Part shown: positions 1 through 6,967 of the stretch, piece by piece | How positions within the stretch are numbered: the first letter of the stretch is position 1 | Layout: every line of letters begins with the position of its first letter | The notes under the pieces: generated by a model | The model's input: only the letters and a program-made list of their open reading frames with translations | Database searches by the model: none | Told to the model about the DNA's origin: nothing | DNA from: an uncultured Chthoniobacterales bacterium | GTDB taxonomy: Bacteria > Verrucomicrobiota > Verrucomicrobiae > Chthoniobacterales > UBA10450 | Direction: 5' to 3' | NCBI GenBank assembly: GCA_955652855.1 | Contig: CATPCN010000202.1 | Location: 1 to 10,707, forward strand | Length of the DNA: 10,707 bases | Program-made: the position numbers and the translations under genes

Positions 1-157
1 AACAGTTGCTGGTTCTTCTAGTAAGCGCGCCCTGACCAGGTTCACGCACGGGCTTTACAAAAGCACCAACTCATGATCGGCCTCATGTTTCGCTGGGGGA
101 TCTACTTCCATCTTCTCGAACCTGTCAAGTGCCCCCCCATTTTCATCCGCCCTGGTG

Positions 158-176
158 GGCGCCGCGCAGCGGCGCC
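158..176. repeat. Perfect 8-bp GC-rich inverted repeat
   Basis: GGCGCCGC at 158-165 and GCGGCGCC at 169-176 pair perfectly around a 3-nt loop. No T-tract follows on either strand, so it is not a typical intrinsic terminator. Its role is unknown. Confidence 0.5.
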
Positions 177-285
177 GTGGTGGATCACGCCACCGCCGCA
201 ACTCAATTTCCTCCGTTTCCAACACTATCCAAGATCCCGCCATCTCATACCTCAACCCTCAACCCTAGAATCAGGGCAGAACAAC

Positions 286-291
286 AAGGAG
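286..291 (+). promoter_or_regulatory. Ribosome binding site of the 296 gene
   Basis: AAGGAG lies four bases before the ATG at 296. It fixes the start of this reading frame and shows the gene was once translated. Confidence 0.6.
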
Positions 292-295
292 CTCC

Positions 296-968
296 ATGCC
301 CTCAAAACGCAAAATCGATTACGCCCGTGCCAACGGCGCCAAATCCCACGGACCTGTCACCCCCGAAGGCCGCAAGAAGTCCTCCATGAACGCCCTCAAA
401 CACGGACTCAACGCCCAGACCGTGATCTTGTCCATCGAAAACGAGGACGAATACAATTTCCTTGCGCGAATCCTATGTCCAGCGATTCCAGCCAGCCGAT
501 CTCGTCGAAATGGATCTGGTCATTGAAATCGTGAATGCCCGTTGGCTCCAGCGCCGCTGCAATAAAACCGAGGCCGGCCTGTTCGAGGAACAAATGGTAA
601 AGCAGAAAGAACAGCTCGACAAAACCTACGATTCTTACCCTGAATCCGTCGAACTCTCCTTCACCTTCCGGGCGCTGTCGCAATCCGGCTCTCTGGCGAC
701 CCTCAACCGCACGCAATCCCGTCTCGAACGGAATTACACCCACGCACTCCGCGATTTGCTGAGCCTCCAACAGCTTCGCGAATCAAAAAGACAGGGTGCG
801 GAACGAACCCAATCCCAGCAACGCACACCATCAGAACCGCTCGCGTCAGCAAGCGTCCCAAGTCTACTGACCCTTCGCGAATCGAAACCGCCCGGCCTGC
901 CGACATCCCTGGAGGTCACACCACCAAGAAGCTCCGATCCCGCCATCATTCCACCTGAACCCCTGTGA
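296..968 (+). pseudogene. Frameshifted hypothetical protein, ARANGAKS/ALKHGL signature
   Basis: Two reading frames together make one protein. The first starts at ATG 296 with a good ribosome binding site, begins MPSKRKIDYARANGAKSHGP and includes NALKHGLNAQT. It loses the frame near 460 and stops at 526. The second, one base ahead, continues from about 462 with LRESYVQRFQPADLVEMDLV and runs to TGA at 966-968. Removing one C from TTTCCTTG at 457-464 would join them as YNFLRESYVQ. The joined protein would be about 223 residues: a basic N-terminus, a helical middle with a Leu-rich stretch near NYTHALRDLLSLQQL, and a Ser/Pro-rich tail. I recall this N-terminal signature from uncharacterised multi-copy proteins of Acidobacteria, of unknown function. 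A sequencing error is the alternative to a real frameshift. No DNA-binding or catalytic motif is visible. Confidence 0.65.
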
Positions 969-1116
969 AAATCCGACCTCGATCACAGCGGCAGCATATT
1001 TCTTTTCTGTTTATAACCAACCGCTCCGCGCCTCCTGGCTTAAGTTTGTAAACTCCCGCATGTCATTCTGGATTCGAAAGCGGGAACACATGAGCGTCTC
1101 ACACTACTTTTCAAAA
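969..1116. other. Intergenic spacer, nothing recognised
   Basis: This stretch has stops in all plus frames, no clear promoter or hairpin, and no family resemblance. It separates the frameshifted gene from the tandem repeat and relic that follow. Confidence 0.5.
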
Positions 1117-1144
1117 AGACAACGAACAAAAGACAACGAACAAA
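1117..1144. repeat. Perfect 14-bp tandem repeat, two copies
   Basis: The unit AGACAACGAACAAA occurs at 1117-1130 and again, without a mismatch, at 1131-1144. It sits just before the relic reading frame at 1149-1328. AC/GA-rich microrepeats of this kind arise by slippage and mark fast-changing DNA. Confidence 0.85.
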
Positions 1145-1148
1145 TGAT

Positions 1149-1328
1149 AAGCACTATGCAAACAAAAACGGATACGACCCCGTTCTGCCCGCCAATCTGC
1201 ACCTCAAGCCGCCTGAACCGGAAGAGATCCGCCCCTACACCGGTCAAATCAAAGTGAATGAAGAGTGGATGAGCAAGGAGGAATACCAATCGGGCTATCC
1301 GGATTTCTCGCAGGCCGCCTGGCTTTAG
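1149..1328 (+). pseudogene. Protein-like relic, C-terminal fragment of unknown gene
   Basis: The frame ending at TAG 1326-1328 reads like real protein for about 59 codons, with NGYDPVLPANLHLKPPEPEE followed by IRPYTGQIKVNEEW and a Trp/Tyr-containing acidic end. Codon third positions and composition look coding, unlike the spacer before it. There is no start codon with a ribosome binding site at a sensible place, and upstream the frame runs into the tandem repeat. It is in the same frame as the second half of the gene at 296-968 but is separated from it by stops, so it could be that gene's lost tail or the end of a different gene. I do not recognise the family. It may simply be chance; confidence is low. 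Confidence 0.35.
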
Positions 1329-1369
1329 CTAAAGCTGGGTCGTCTTCCCGAGATTGGCCGCATAATTCC

Positions 1370-1540
1370 TCATCCATATCCGTTAGCCTGGATGTCGAAC
1401 CGCATTGATCCGTTCGCTCCATCGGGACCGAACTCGACATAGCGCCACTTTTCGCTGCGCAGCATCACTCCGTGCAGAGTCCGGCTGTCTTCGCTCCAAA
1501 CACTGTAGGCCGGCTGGTTCGTCTGCGCAGCGGTTGCGTC
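1370..1540 (-). pseudogene. Relic of sulfatase C-terminal region
   Basis: On the minus strand, codons from 1540 down to the TGA at 1370-1372 read AYSVWSEDSRTLHGVMLRSE, then KWRYVEFGPDGANGSMRFD. This resembles the C-terminal part of iduronate-2-sulfatase-like enzymes (alkaline phosphatase superfamily), where a Ser-x-Arg-Thr-x-x-Trp-Arg-Tyr stretch precedes the final phrase listing the sulfate-ester product segment. The frame is closed by TAA at 1541-1543, and no catalytic N-terminal domain (C/S-x-P-x-R signature) is present. Only about 57 codons survive, so it cannot be an enzyme. The family call rests on recognition by eye of the short motif and needs a profile search. It lies just upstream of, and opposite to, the helicase gene. 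Confidence 0.5.
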
Positions 1541-1615
1541 TTACCGTTATTCGCGGAGTGATTGCGTGTCCCGTTTCGCAACCGCATGCTAAAATTGATG
1601 TTTCGCCCCCACTCC

Positions 1616-3937
1616 ATGGACTTTCTGCAGGGTCTGAATCCGCAACAACAGGAGGCTGTCGCACACGTCGAAGGCCCTCTTCTTCTGCTCGCCGGGGCGG
1701 GCAGCGGCAAGACCCGTGTAATTACCCACAGGATCGCTCATCTGGTGGAAACTCATCGTGTTCCCGGACCTTGCATTCTCGCTGTGACGTTTACCAATAA
1801 AGCGGCCGACGAGATGCGGCAAAGGGTGAACGGGTTGCTGGGTGGCCTCAGTTCGCGCGAGAGCCCACAGGTTTCCACTTTTCATTCGTTCTGCGTGCGC
1901 ACGCTGCGGCGAGACGGCGCTCACTTGGCCGATATCCGCCCCGGCTTTACCCCCAAGTTCACTATTTACGACGATGACGATCAGGTGTCGCTCATCAAAT
2001 CCATTTTCAAAGCCGTGGGACTGGATGAGAAGTTCATGCAGTACCGCGCGGTGTGTTCCTGGATCAGTCAAAGGAAGAGCCGCAAAGAATCTCCAGCCGA
2101 CGTATATGGAGGCGCCACGGATCCAAACATTACGCGTCTGGCCACTGTTTACGAACAATACGAAGCGCGTTTGCGGCAGACCAACGCTCTTGATTTCGAC
2201 GACCTGCTGCTGGAAACGGTGCGTTTGCTCGCGCACGATACCGGCTTGCGATTCCAATACAACCGCCGCTTTGAGTTCCTGATGATCGATGAATATCAGG
2301 ACACCAATCACACCCAGTATGAGCTGATGCGCTTGATGACGGAGGCACGCAAGAATATCGCCGTGGTGGGCGACGAGGACCAATCCATCTACGGCTGGCG
2401 CGGCGCCGACATCCGCAATATTCTCGACTTCGAGCGCGACTATCCGAATGCGGCGGTGATTCGGCTGGAGCAGAATTACCGGTCCACCAAGAACATTCTG
2501 GAGGCCGCGAGCGCGGTGGTGGCGAACAACCAGGAACGCAAAGGCAAGTGGCTCTGGACCGAAGCCGGCGAGGGCGAGCGCATCGGCATGTACAAAGCCT
2601 TCGACGGCGAGCAGGAAGCATTATTCATCGCCGATAACATCGAGCGCCTGCTATCGGTGAATCCGCGGCTTCGGGTGGCCGTGTTGTATCGCACCAACTT
2701 CCAGTCCCGGCAGATTGAAGAAGCGCTGCGCCGCCATGGCCGCAAGTATGTTGTGGTCGGCGGCTTCAGTTTCTACCAGCGCACCGAGATTAAGGATGCG
2801 TTGGCGTACCTGAAGACGGTCGGAAGTCCGCAGGATTCGGTGAGCCTGCTGCGAATCGTCAATACTCCGGCGCGAGGCATCGGCAAGAGCAGCATTGAGC
2901 AGATCGAGCAGTACGCGCTGCAGAATGAACTGACTGTGTGGTCCGCTATCGGCCGCATGCTGGACGAGAAGATCTTTCCGACTCGTGCAGAAGCGGCCTT
3001 GCGCGCGTTCCAGGCGATGATCCAGGAGCTGTCCGCTGTGGCCGAATCGGCGCCGGTGCACGAAGTTTTGAAGCAGATTCTGGAGCGGACGGGTTATTTG
3101 GAAATGCTGCAGTCCGACCGCGACCCTGAATCGGAATCGCGGATTGAGAATTTGAAGGAACTGGTCAACGCCGCGGCCGAGGCTTCCGAGCGCGGCGAAA
3201 CAGTGACGGAATTCCTGGATCATGCGGCGCTGGTTTCCGACAGCGACAATCTGGATGAAGGCGCTCCGGTGTCCTTGCTCACTCTGCACAACGCCAAGGG
3301 CCTGGAATTTCCCATCGTGTTTCTGGCCGGACTGGAAGAGGGTCTGTTTCCACACAAGCGATCGCTCGACTCCAAAGCAGAAATGGAGGAGGAGCGCCGC
3401 CTTTGCTATGTCGGCATGACGCGCGCGCAGGAACGTCTGTTCTTAACGTCGGCGCGTTACCGGCGGCGTTGGGGCGGAGGTGATGCGGAAGCGTCCACCC
3501 CTTCGCGGTTTTTGAAGGAAGTGCCCGGGAAGTTAGTCGAGGATCTGAATCCGAAACAACGCACTTCGCAAGTGGATCTGTTCGCTGAAAGCCGGCAGGT
3601 TCGCGAATCCGCGAAGCGGAATGCGTTTACCGGCACGACTTACAACTCGGTTGACAACATCAAGCAATATTTCGCGGAGCGTGGCAAACAAGTGCCGCCC
3701 GCGTCAGTGGAACCGGCGCGTGACGTTGCCCCCGTTGCTCCTATGATCCAGACCGCGCAAGGGGCCGGCCGCAAGAAGCCTTTCCGGACCGGGGCAATGG
3801 TGCGGCATCCCAAGTACGGCCGCGGCAAGATACTGCGGCGCGAAGGGGACGGCGACGATGCTAAGCTCACTGTAAGCTTTGATGGTTACGGCTTGAAGAA
3901 GATGGTCGAAAAATATTCGGGAATACAGGAAGAATGA
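1616..3937 (+). CDS. uvrD/pcrA: ATP-dependent DNA helicase UvrD/PcrA (superfamily 1A)
   Basis: This is a 3'-5' DNA helicase of the UvrD/Rep/PcrA group that unwinds DNA in nucleotide-excision and mismatch repair and at stalled forks. All SF1A motifs are in order: Q-motif LNPQQQEAV (residues 7-15), Walker A AGAGSGKT (26-33), motif Ia TFTNKAADEM, motif II IDEYQD (Asp225-Glu226), motif III GDEDQSIYGWRG (about 250), motif IV VAVLYRTNFQSRQIEEAL, motif V TLHNAKGLEF (about 556) and motif VI YVGMTRAQERL (about 598). The C-terminus has the PcrA/UvrD-type module, with HPKYGRGKILRREG and then VSFDGYGLKKM. At 773 residues it has the usual length and looks intact. I chose ATG 1616 because MDFLQGLNPQQ matches family N-termini. 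TTG 1562 and ATG 1586 or 1598 are possible, and none has a clear Shine-Dalgarno sequence. Its stop overlaps the start of a small basic gene. Confidence 0.95.
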   Translation: MDFLQGLNPQQQEAVAHVEGPLLLLAGAGSGKTRVITHRIAHLVETHRVPGPCILAVTFTNKAADEMRQRVNGLLGGLSSRESPQVSTFHSFCVRTLRRDGAHLADIRPGFTPKFTIYDDDDQVSLIKSIFKAVGLDEKFMQYRAVCSWISQRKSRKESPADVYGGATDPNITRLATVYEQYEARLRQTNALDFDDLLLETVRLLAHDTGLRFQYNRRFEFLMIDEYQDTNHTQYELMRLMTEARKNIAVVGDEDQSIYGWRGADIRNILDFERDYPNAAVIRLEQNYRSTKNILEAASAVVANNQERKGKWLWTEAGEGERIGMYKAFDGEQEALFIADNIERLLSVNPRLRVAVLYRTNFQSRQIEEALRRHGRKYVVVGGFSFYQRTEIKDALAYLKTVGSPQDSVSLLRIVNTPARGIGKSSIEQIEQYALQNELTVWSAIGRMLDEKIFPTRAEAALRAFQAMIQELSAVAESAPVHEVLKQILERTGYLEMLQSDRDPESESRIENLKELVNAAAEASERGETVTEFLDHAALVSDSDNLDEGAPVSLLTLHNAKGLEFPIVFLAGLEEGLFPHKRSLDSKAEMEEERRLCYVGMTRAQERLFLTSARYRRRWGGGDAEASTPSRFLKEVPGKLVEDLNPKQRTSQVDLFAESRQVRESAKRNAFTGTTYNSVDNIKQYFAERGKQVPPASVEPARDVAPVAPMIQTAQGAGRKKPFRTGAMVRHPKYGRGKILRREGDGDDAKLTVSFDGYGLKKMVEKYSGIQEE
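3926..3931 (+). promoter_or_regulatory. Ribosome binding site inside helicase end
   Basis: An AGGA core (within CAGGAAGA) lies just before the ATG at 3934 and inside the last helicase codons. It supports translation, probably coupled, of the small basic protein. Confidence 0.5.
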
Positions 3938-4092
3938 ATACAAAGAAAATCACCGACAGAGAAGAACGCAAGAAGATAAAGCGGGCCTCACGCAAGAAGG
4001 CGGCCCCCAAGGCCAAGCGTGCCGCGGGAGTGGCGCGCGGATCCATGAAGCGAAAAGTGAAGAAGCTGGTCAAGGGACAACGGAAGCGCTAG
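3934..4092 (+). CDS. Small, highly basic protein (52 aa)
   Basis: The start codon overlaps the helicase stop in an ATGA arrangement, which usually means coupled translation. The product begins MNTKKITDREERKKIKRASR and ends KKLVKGQRKR. It has 15 Lys and 9 Arg against 3 acidic residues in 52, a net charge near +21, with no Cys and no aromatic residue. Such composition suggests binding to DNA or RNA, like small ribosomal, histone-like or nucleoid proteins, but I recognise no family. A helical stretch with alternating basic and Ala residues is likely. The next gene begins 18 bases after its stop, and a purine-rich AGGAA overlapping that stop may serve as a distant ribosome binding site for the permease. 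A chance frame is possible; the tight overlap, the binding site and the clean coding look argue for a gene. Confidence 0.6.
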   Translation: MNTKKITDREERKKIKRASRKKAAPKAKRAAGVARGSMKRKVKKLVKGQRKR

Positions 4093-4110
4093 GAATCACC
4101 TCGCCCGGGC

Positions 4111-5604
4111 ATGAACCAACTCTTTCGAACTAAAAGCATCGATGCATTGATCGCGGCTTCGGAAGAACCCGGCAAGAAGCTCAGCCGGTCGCTCGGGGTG
4201 TGGAGTCTGATCGCTCTGGGCATCGGAGCGGTGATCGGTTCCGGCATCTTCACGCTCACCGGCACCGCCGCCGCTGGAGTTCATTTTTTAGAGAAGTCCG
4301 TTCTGAAGGCGCCGGTGTTGGACCTGCTTTTGAATGGCGGCGACGCGGCCACGTTGAGCGGACGCGCCGGGGCTGGACCGGCCATCTCCGTCTCCTTCGT
4401 GCTGGTGGCCATCGCTTGTAGTTTCGCGGCGCTCTGTTACGCGGAACTGGCGTCCATGATTCCGATCGCCGGCAGCGCCTACACGTACTCCTACGCGACG
4501 CTAGGCGAGATTTTCGCCTGGATCATCGGCTGGGATTTGATTCTGGAGTACGCGGTCTCCAACATGAGCGTGGCCGTCGGGTTCTCGGCCTACTTCAACG
4601 ACATTCTGGATAACCTGTTCGGCTTCCATTTGCCGAAGCAGCTTTCCGATCCAATGATTGTCGAGGGCCAATTCACCGGAAGCTGGTTCAATCTGCCGGC
4701 GTTACTGGTGTTGATGCTGTTGAGTTACGTTCTGATGCGCGGAGTGAAAGAGAGCGCCGGCGCCAACAACGGGATGGTGCTGATCAAGATAGTCGCGATC
4801 CTGGTGTTCGTCTTCGGTGCGGCCAAGGCCGTGAACACCGCCAACTGGCATCCCTTCATGCCCCATGGCTACTCCGGCGTGCTGACCGGCGCGGCCATAA
4901 TTTTCTTCACCTACATTGGATTCGATTCGGTCTCGTGCGCAGCCGAGGAATGCAGGCGGCCGCAACGGGACATGCCCATTGGAATCCTGGCGACATTGGT
5001 TATCTGCGCCGTATTATACGGCTCCGTCGCGCTGGTGTTGACGGGAATAGTCAATTGGAAAACGTTGGACAATGCCGCGCCGGTCGCGAATGCCTTGAAG
5101 TCGCTGGGCATGAACAAAATTCGACTCATCGTGACCGCCGGCGCCCTCCTTGGAATGCTTTCATCCTTACTGGTTTTTCAGTACGGGCAAGCTCGAATCT
5201 GGTTCGCAATGTCGCGCGATCGCCTGCTGCCGGACTGGTTCTCGAGAGTTCACCCCAAGTTCAAGACGCCACACGTCAGCACCTGGGTAGCCGGATTGGC
5301 GGTCGGAATTCCGGCGGGAATTTGGGACATCGGCACCTTCGCCGATCTCTCGAACATCGGAACGCTGTTCGCCTTTATTTTGGTTTCAGCGGGTGTGATC
5401 GTGCTGCGCAAAAAGCAACCGGAACGCAAGCGCGGTTTCCGTGTCCCGTGGGTCCCGCTGCTCCCGATGATCTCCATCGTCTGCTGTTTCGTTCTGATGC
5501 TGAGTCTGCCATTCGAAACCTGGATTCGCTTTTTCGTGTGGCTGGCAATCGGGCTGGTAATCTACTTCGCTTATAGCCGAAAGCGCACTCAGGATTTCGT
5601 GTAA
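4111..5604 (+). CDS. APC-family amino acid permease (cationic amino acid transporter type)
   Basis: This is an inner-membrane secondary transporter of the amino acid-polyamine-organocation superfamily. It resembles the YfnA/CAT branch, which imports amino acids by proton symport or exchange; the substrate cannot be read from sequence. TM1 carries the hallmark GIGAVIGSGIFTLTG (about residues 36-50). Later come CYAELASMIPIAGSAYTYSY, GWDLILEYAVSN, the AANNG-type loop, FTYIGFDSVSCAAEE (TM6 region, followed by CRRPQRDMPIGI), YGQARIWFAMSRDRLLPDW, and TPHVSTWVAG. About 12 membrane spans fit the 497 residues. An extra loop of about 33 residues sits between TM1 and TM2 (FLEKSVLKAPVLDLLLNGGD to GRAGAGPA), which I recall from other Acidobacterial homologues. 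ATG 4111 follows the basic mini-gene by 18 bases, so it is likely cotranscribed with the helicase. Its last codons also appear in the downstream duplication. Confidence 0.92.
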   Translation: MNQLFRTKSIDALIAASEEPGKKLSRSLGVWSLIALGIGAVIGSGIFTLTGTAAAGVHFLEKSVLKAPVLDLLLNGGDAATLSGRAGAGPAISVSFVLVAIACSFAALCYAELASMIPIAGSAYTYSYATLGEIFAWIIGWDLILEYAVSNMSVAVGFSAYFNDILDNLFGFHLPKQLSDPMIVEGQFTGSWFNLPALLVLMLLSYVLMRGVKESAGANNGMVLIKIVAILVFVFGAAKAVNTANWHPFMPHGYSGVLTGAAIIFFTYIGFDSVSCAAEECRRPQRDMPIGILATLVICAVLYGSVALVLTGIVNWKTLDNAAPVANALKSLGMNKIRLIVTAGALLGMLSSLLVFQYGQARIWFAMSRDRLLPDWFSRVHPKFKTPHVSTWVAGLAVGIPAGIWDIGTFADLSNIGTLFAFILVSAGVIVLRKKQPERKRGFRVPWVPLLPMISIVCCFVLMLSLPFETWIRFFVWLAIGLVIYFAYSRKRTQDFV

Positions 5605-5901
5605 TTAGTTGTGTTGCGGTGGACGGCGGATCAAGTCGTCGACCGTGACGATTAGCGCCGCCATCCTTTCATCGGCGGCCTTTTGAGCGGCTCGCATCCG
5701 TTCATCGGCGGCCTGCTGAGCGGCTGCCATGAACGCCAATCGTTCCTCGGTCTGGCGCTGAGCGTCGGTGAGCAGCACCTGCGCCTTGAGCAGTTGACGA
5801 TGTTCCTCATGAAACTGGATGTGTTCATTAACGAGGACTTCGACGAGATCCTCGATCCGATCGAGGCGGCTTTTCTTGTCGCCGTTGAATTCGTCACCCA
5901 T
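5605..5901 (-). CDS. Small coiled-coil protein, tandem paralogue A (98 aa)
   Basis: The stop codon of this gene directly abuts the permease stop, so the two genes converge with no space between them. The protein begins MGDEFNGDKKSRLDRIEDLV. It has a helical, charged core (FHEEHRQLLKA at about 30-40, TEERLAFMAAAQQAADERM) and ends in LIRRPPQHN. The pattern predicts a continuous coiled coil with no signal peptide or membrane span. Residues AADERMRAAQK and AADERMAAL are an 11-residue internal duplication, which gives it 98 residues against 87 in its neighbour. About 46 of 87 aligned residues match the neighbour by eye. I have seen RRPPQ-ended small coiled-coil proteins in Acidobacteria but know no function for them. 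Start ATG 5901 is chosen because it aligns with the paralogue's start; a purine-rich GTAGAAG precedes it. Confidence 0.7.
   Translation of the reverse strand: MGDEFNGDKKSRLDRIEDLVEVLVNEHIQFHEEHRQLLKAQVLLTDAQRQTEERLAFMAAAQQAADERMRAAQKAADERMAALIVTVDDLIRRPPQHN
5662..5727. repeat. 33-bp tandem repeat inside coiled-coil gene
   Basis: A 33-bp unit beginning CATCC(T/G)TTCATCGGCGGCC starts at 5662 and again at 5695, and the unit boundary recurs at 5728. It encodes the doubled ADERM-x-AAQ segment. Copy B of the gene has only one unit, so this is a later in-frame expansion. Confidence 0.85.
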
Positions 5902-5958
5902 ACTTCTACGTCCATTCTAGCGCTGTCCAGTCTAAAGCGCACTCGGGATTTGGTGTGA

Positions 5959-6222
5959 TCAGTCGTGTTGCGGTGGACGGCGCATGAACTCGTTGACCGT
6001 GATGCGCAGTGCCGCCATCTTTTCATCGGCGTATTGCTGAGCCGCCTTCATGAGTGCCATTCGCTCATCGAGCGTGAGTCGACTTTCGGCGCGTTTTTTA
6101 AGCGCCTTGAGCAGTTGACGATGTTCCTCCTGAAACTGTGCGTGTCCCTCGGCGAGCACTCTGAGCTGCTCCTTCATGTCATCGAGGCGGCTTTTGTCAT
6201 CACCTTTGATGTCGTCGTCCAT
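5959..6222 (-). CDS. Small coiled-coil protein, tandem paralogue B (87 aa)
   Basis: This paralogue begins MDDDIKGDDKSRLDDMKEQL, shares the invariant block EEHRQLLKA with paralogue A, and ends in FMRRPPQHD. It aligns with paralogue A without gaps for 63 residues and then skips the 11-residue repeat. It is charged and helical throughout, with no membrane span. Its start has AAAGG six bases upstream. The gap to paralogue A is 57 bp and contains the copied permease tail, so the two genes need not be cotranscribed, although they face the same way. Retention of the core block after clear divergence suggests selection on the protein. Its function is unknown; oligomerisation through the coiled coil is an inference. 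Confidence 0.7.
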   Translation of the reverse strand: MDDDIKGDDKSRLDDMKEQLRVLAEGHAQFQEEHRQLLKALKKRAESRLTLDERMALMKAAQQYADEKMAALRITVNEFMRRPPQHD

Positions 6223-6283
6223 TTTGCCTTTATTCTATTTCGCTAGCCGACTCCTCCACCCCTAACCTTTTCGCGCTACCGTA

Positions 6284-6883
6284 GTCTAACTATGGGACTA
6301 GGCGACAATATCAAAACCGAGATTCCTCCAGCAGCAGCGGCCCAATGGCGACAGAACCTTGTACGTCCGAACGGCTCGCGATCCCATTCAAATGATAGCC
6401 GTGGTGCGGAACGAAGTACGCGCGCTGGACAAGGATTTGCCGCTCTATAACGTCAAGACCTTCGCCGGCCAGCGGGACGAGTCGTTAGCTGAAGAGCGCC
6501 TGGTGGCGGCTCTTTCCGGATTCTTCGGCAGCCTGGCGTTGCTGCTGGCATGCATCGGACTTTATGGCGTGATGGCATACGGCGTGGTGCGAAGGACCCG
6601 CGAAATCGGAATCCGTATGTCGCTTGGAGCGCAACGCTCGCGAGTGCTGTGGATGATGTTCCGCGAAACGCTGCTGCTGGTGTCCGTTGGCATCGCGATC
6701 GGCCTACCCGCGGTTCTGGGTGCCGCCCGGCTGATCCGCAATCAGCTTTTCGGCGTGACACCGGCCGATGCCACCACCCTCACGGCCGCCTCCGGGATTC
6801 TGTTGGCGGTCGCTTTACTGGCGGGCTATATTCCCGCAGTTCGTGCCTCGCGCGTGGACCCCATGGCGCTTCGTTACGAATGA
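6284..6883 (+). pseudogene. Truncated, frameshifted FtsX-type permease (ADOP/MacB-like) C-terminus
   Basis: The frame to TGA 6883 is the last quarter of an ABC-type permease subunit of the MacB/FtsX class, matching the Acidobacterial ADOP proteins. It shows TLYVRTARDP, LPLYNVKTFAGQRDESLAEE, a first span near GFFGSLALLLACIGLYGVMA, the conserved RRTREIGIRMSLGA loop, two more spans, and the terminal RASRVDPMALRYE. Intact members are usually about 800 residues; the N-terminal span, the periplasmic domain and the first FtsX domain are missing. In frame one, 6292-6345 reads GDNIKTEIPPAA, which fits the segment that normally precedes the YVRTA block, so a frameshift lies near 6330-6356. The frame is closed by TAG at 6299 and no ribosome binding site precedes TTG 6359. 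I consider it dead rather than a short gene. Confidence 0.8.
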
Positions 6884-6956
6884 CCAGTACGGTTGTTAAC
6901 GGGGTTCTGTAACCAAACCTCCTAAAGTCCCATTTCACCGAAAATCCGTGGGCTTC

Positions 6957-6960
6957 AGGA
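6957..6960 (+). promoter_or_regulatory. Ribosome binding site of the 60-aa gene
   Basis: AGGA lies seven bases before the ATG at 6968. It favours that ATG over the out-of-frame ATG at 6960. Confidence 0.5.
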
Positions 6961-6967
6961 TGGATTC

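Larger units (their letters stand above)
1..295. other. Intergenic region without a recognised gene
   Basis: Several frames are open here, but their translations are low-complexity and Pro/Arg-rich and resemble no family I know. The region holds a perfect GC-rich hairpin at 158-176 and a short CTCAACC direct repeat at 251-264, and it ends in the ribosome binding site of the next gene. A remnant of a mobile element cannot be excluded, but nothing identifies one. Confidence 0.5.
5575..6250. repeat. Tandem duplication, 354-bp offset, two copies
   Basis: Copy A begins inside the last codons of the permease (AGC CGA AAG CGC ACT at 5575), and copy B begins at 5929 (AGT CTA AAG CGC ACT), exactly 354 bp later. 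Over 5580-5628 and 5934-5982 only five of 49 bases differ. Each copy then holds one minus-strand coiled-coil gene. The far end is less clear but weak similarity continues past the start of each gene. Copy A is longer internally by a 33-bp repeat. Confidence 0.85.

Noticed and set aside
457..470. Programmed frameshift between the two halves of the 296-968 gene
   Set aside because: No slippery heptamer, no nearby stop in the first frame and no stimulating hairpin seen. A simple one-base insertion explains the break.
73..534. 153-codon plus-strand frame at the left edge
   Set aside because: Pro/Arg-rich, crosses the start of the better-supported gene at 296, and has no ribosome binding site or domain.
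1117..1144. CRISPR-like array
   Set aside because: Only two directly adjacent 14-bp copies without spacers, so it is a simple tandem duplication.
1589..2383. 264-codon open frame on the minus strand
   Set aside because: It lies fully opposite the helicase, whose motifs are complete. The translation shows no family motif and is a typical antisense shadow.
2651..3355. 234-codon open frame on the minus strand
   Set aside because: It is an antisense shadow of the helicase, rich in His/Gln/Arg with no recognisable domain.
4935..5576. 213-codon plus-strand frame inside the permease
   Set aside because: It overlaps the permease, which has clear membrane spans and motifs. The alternate frame is Arg/Gly-rich without domains.
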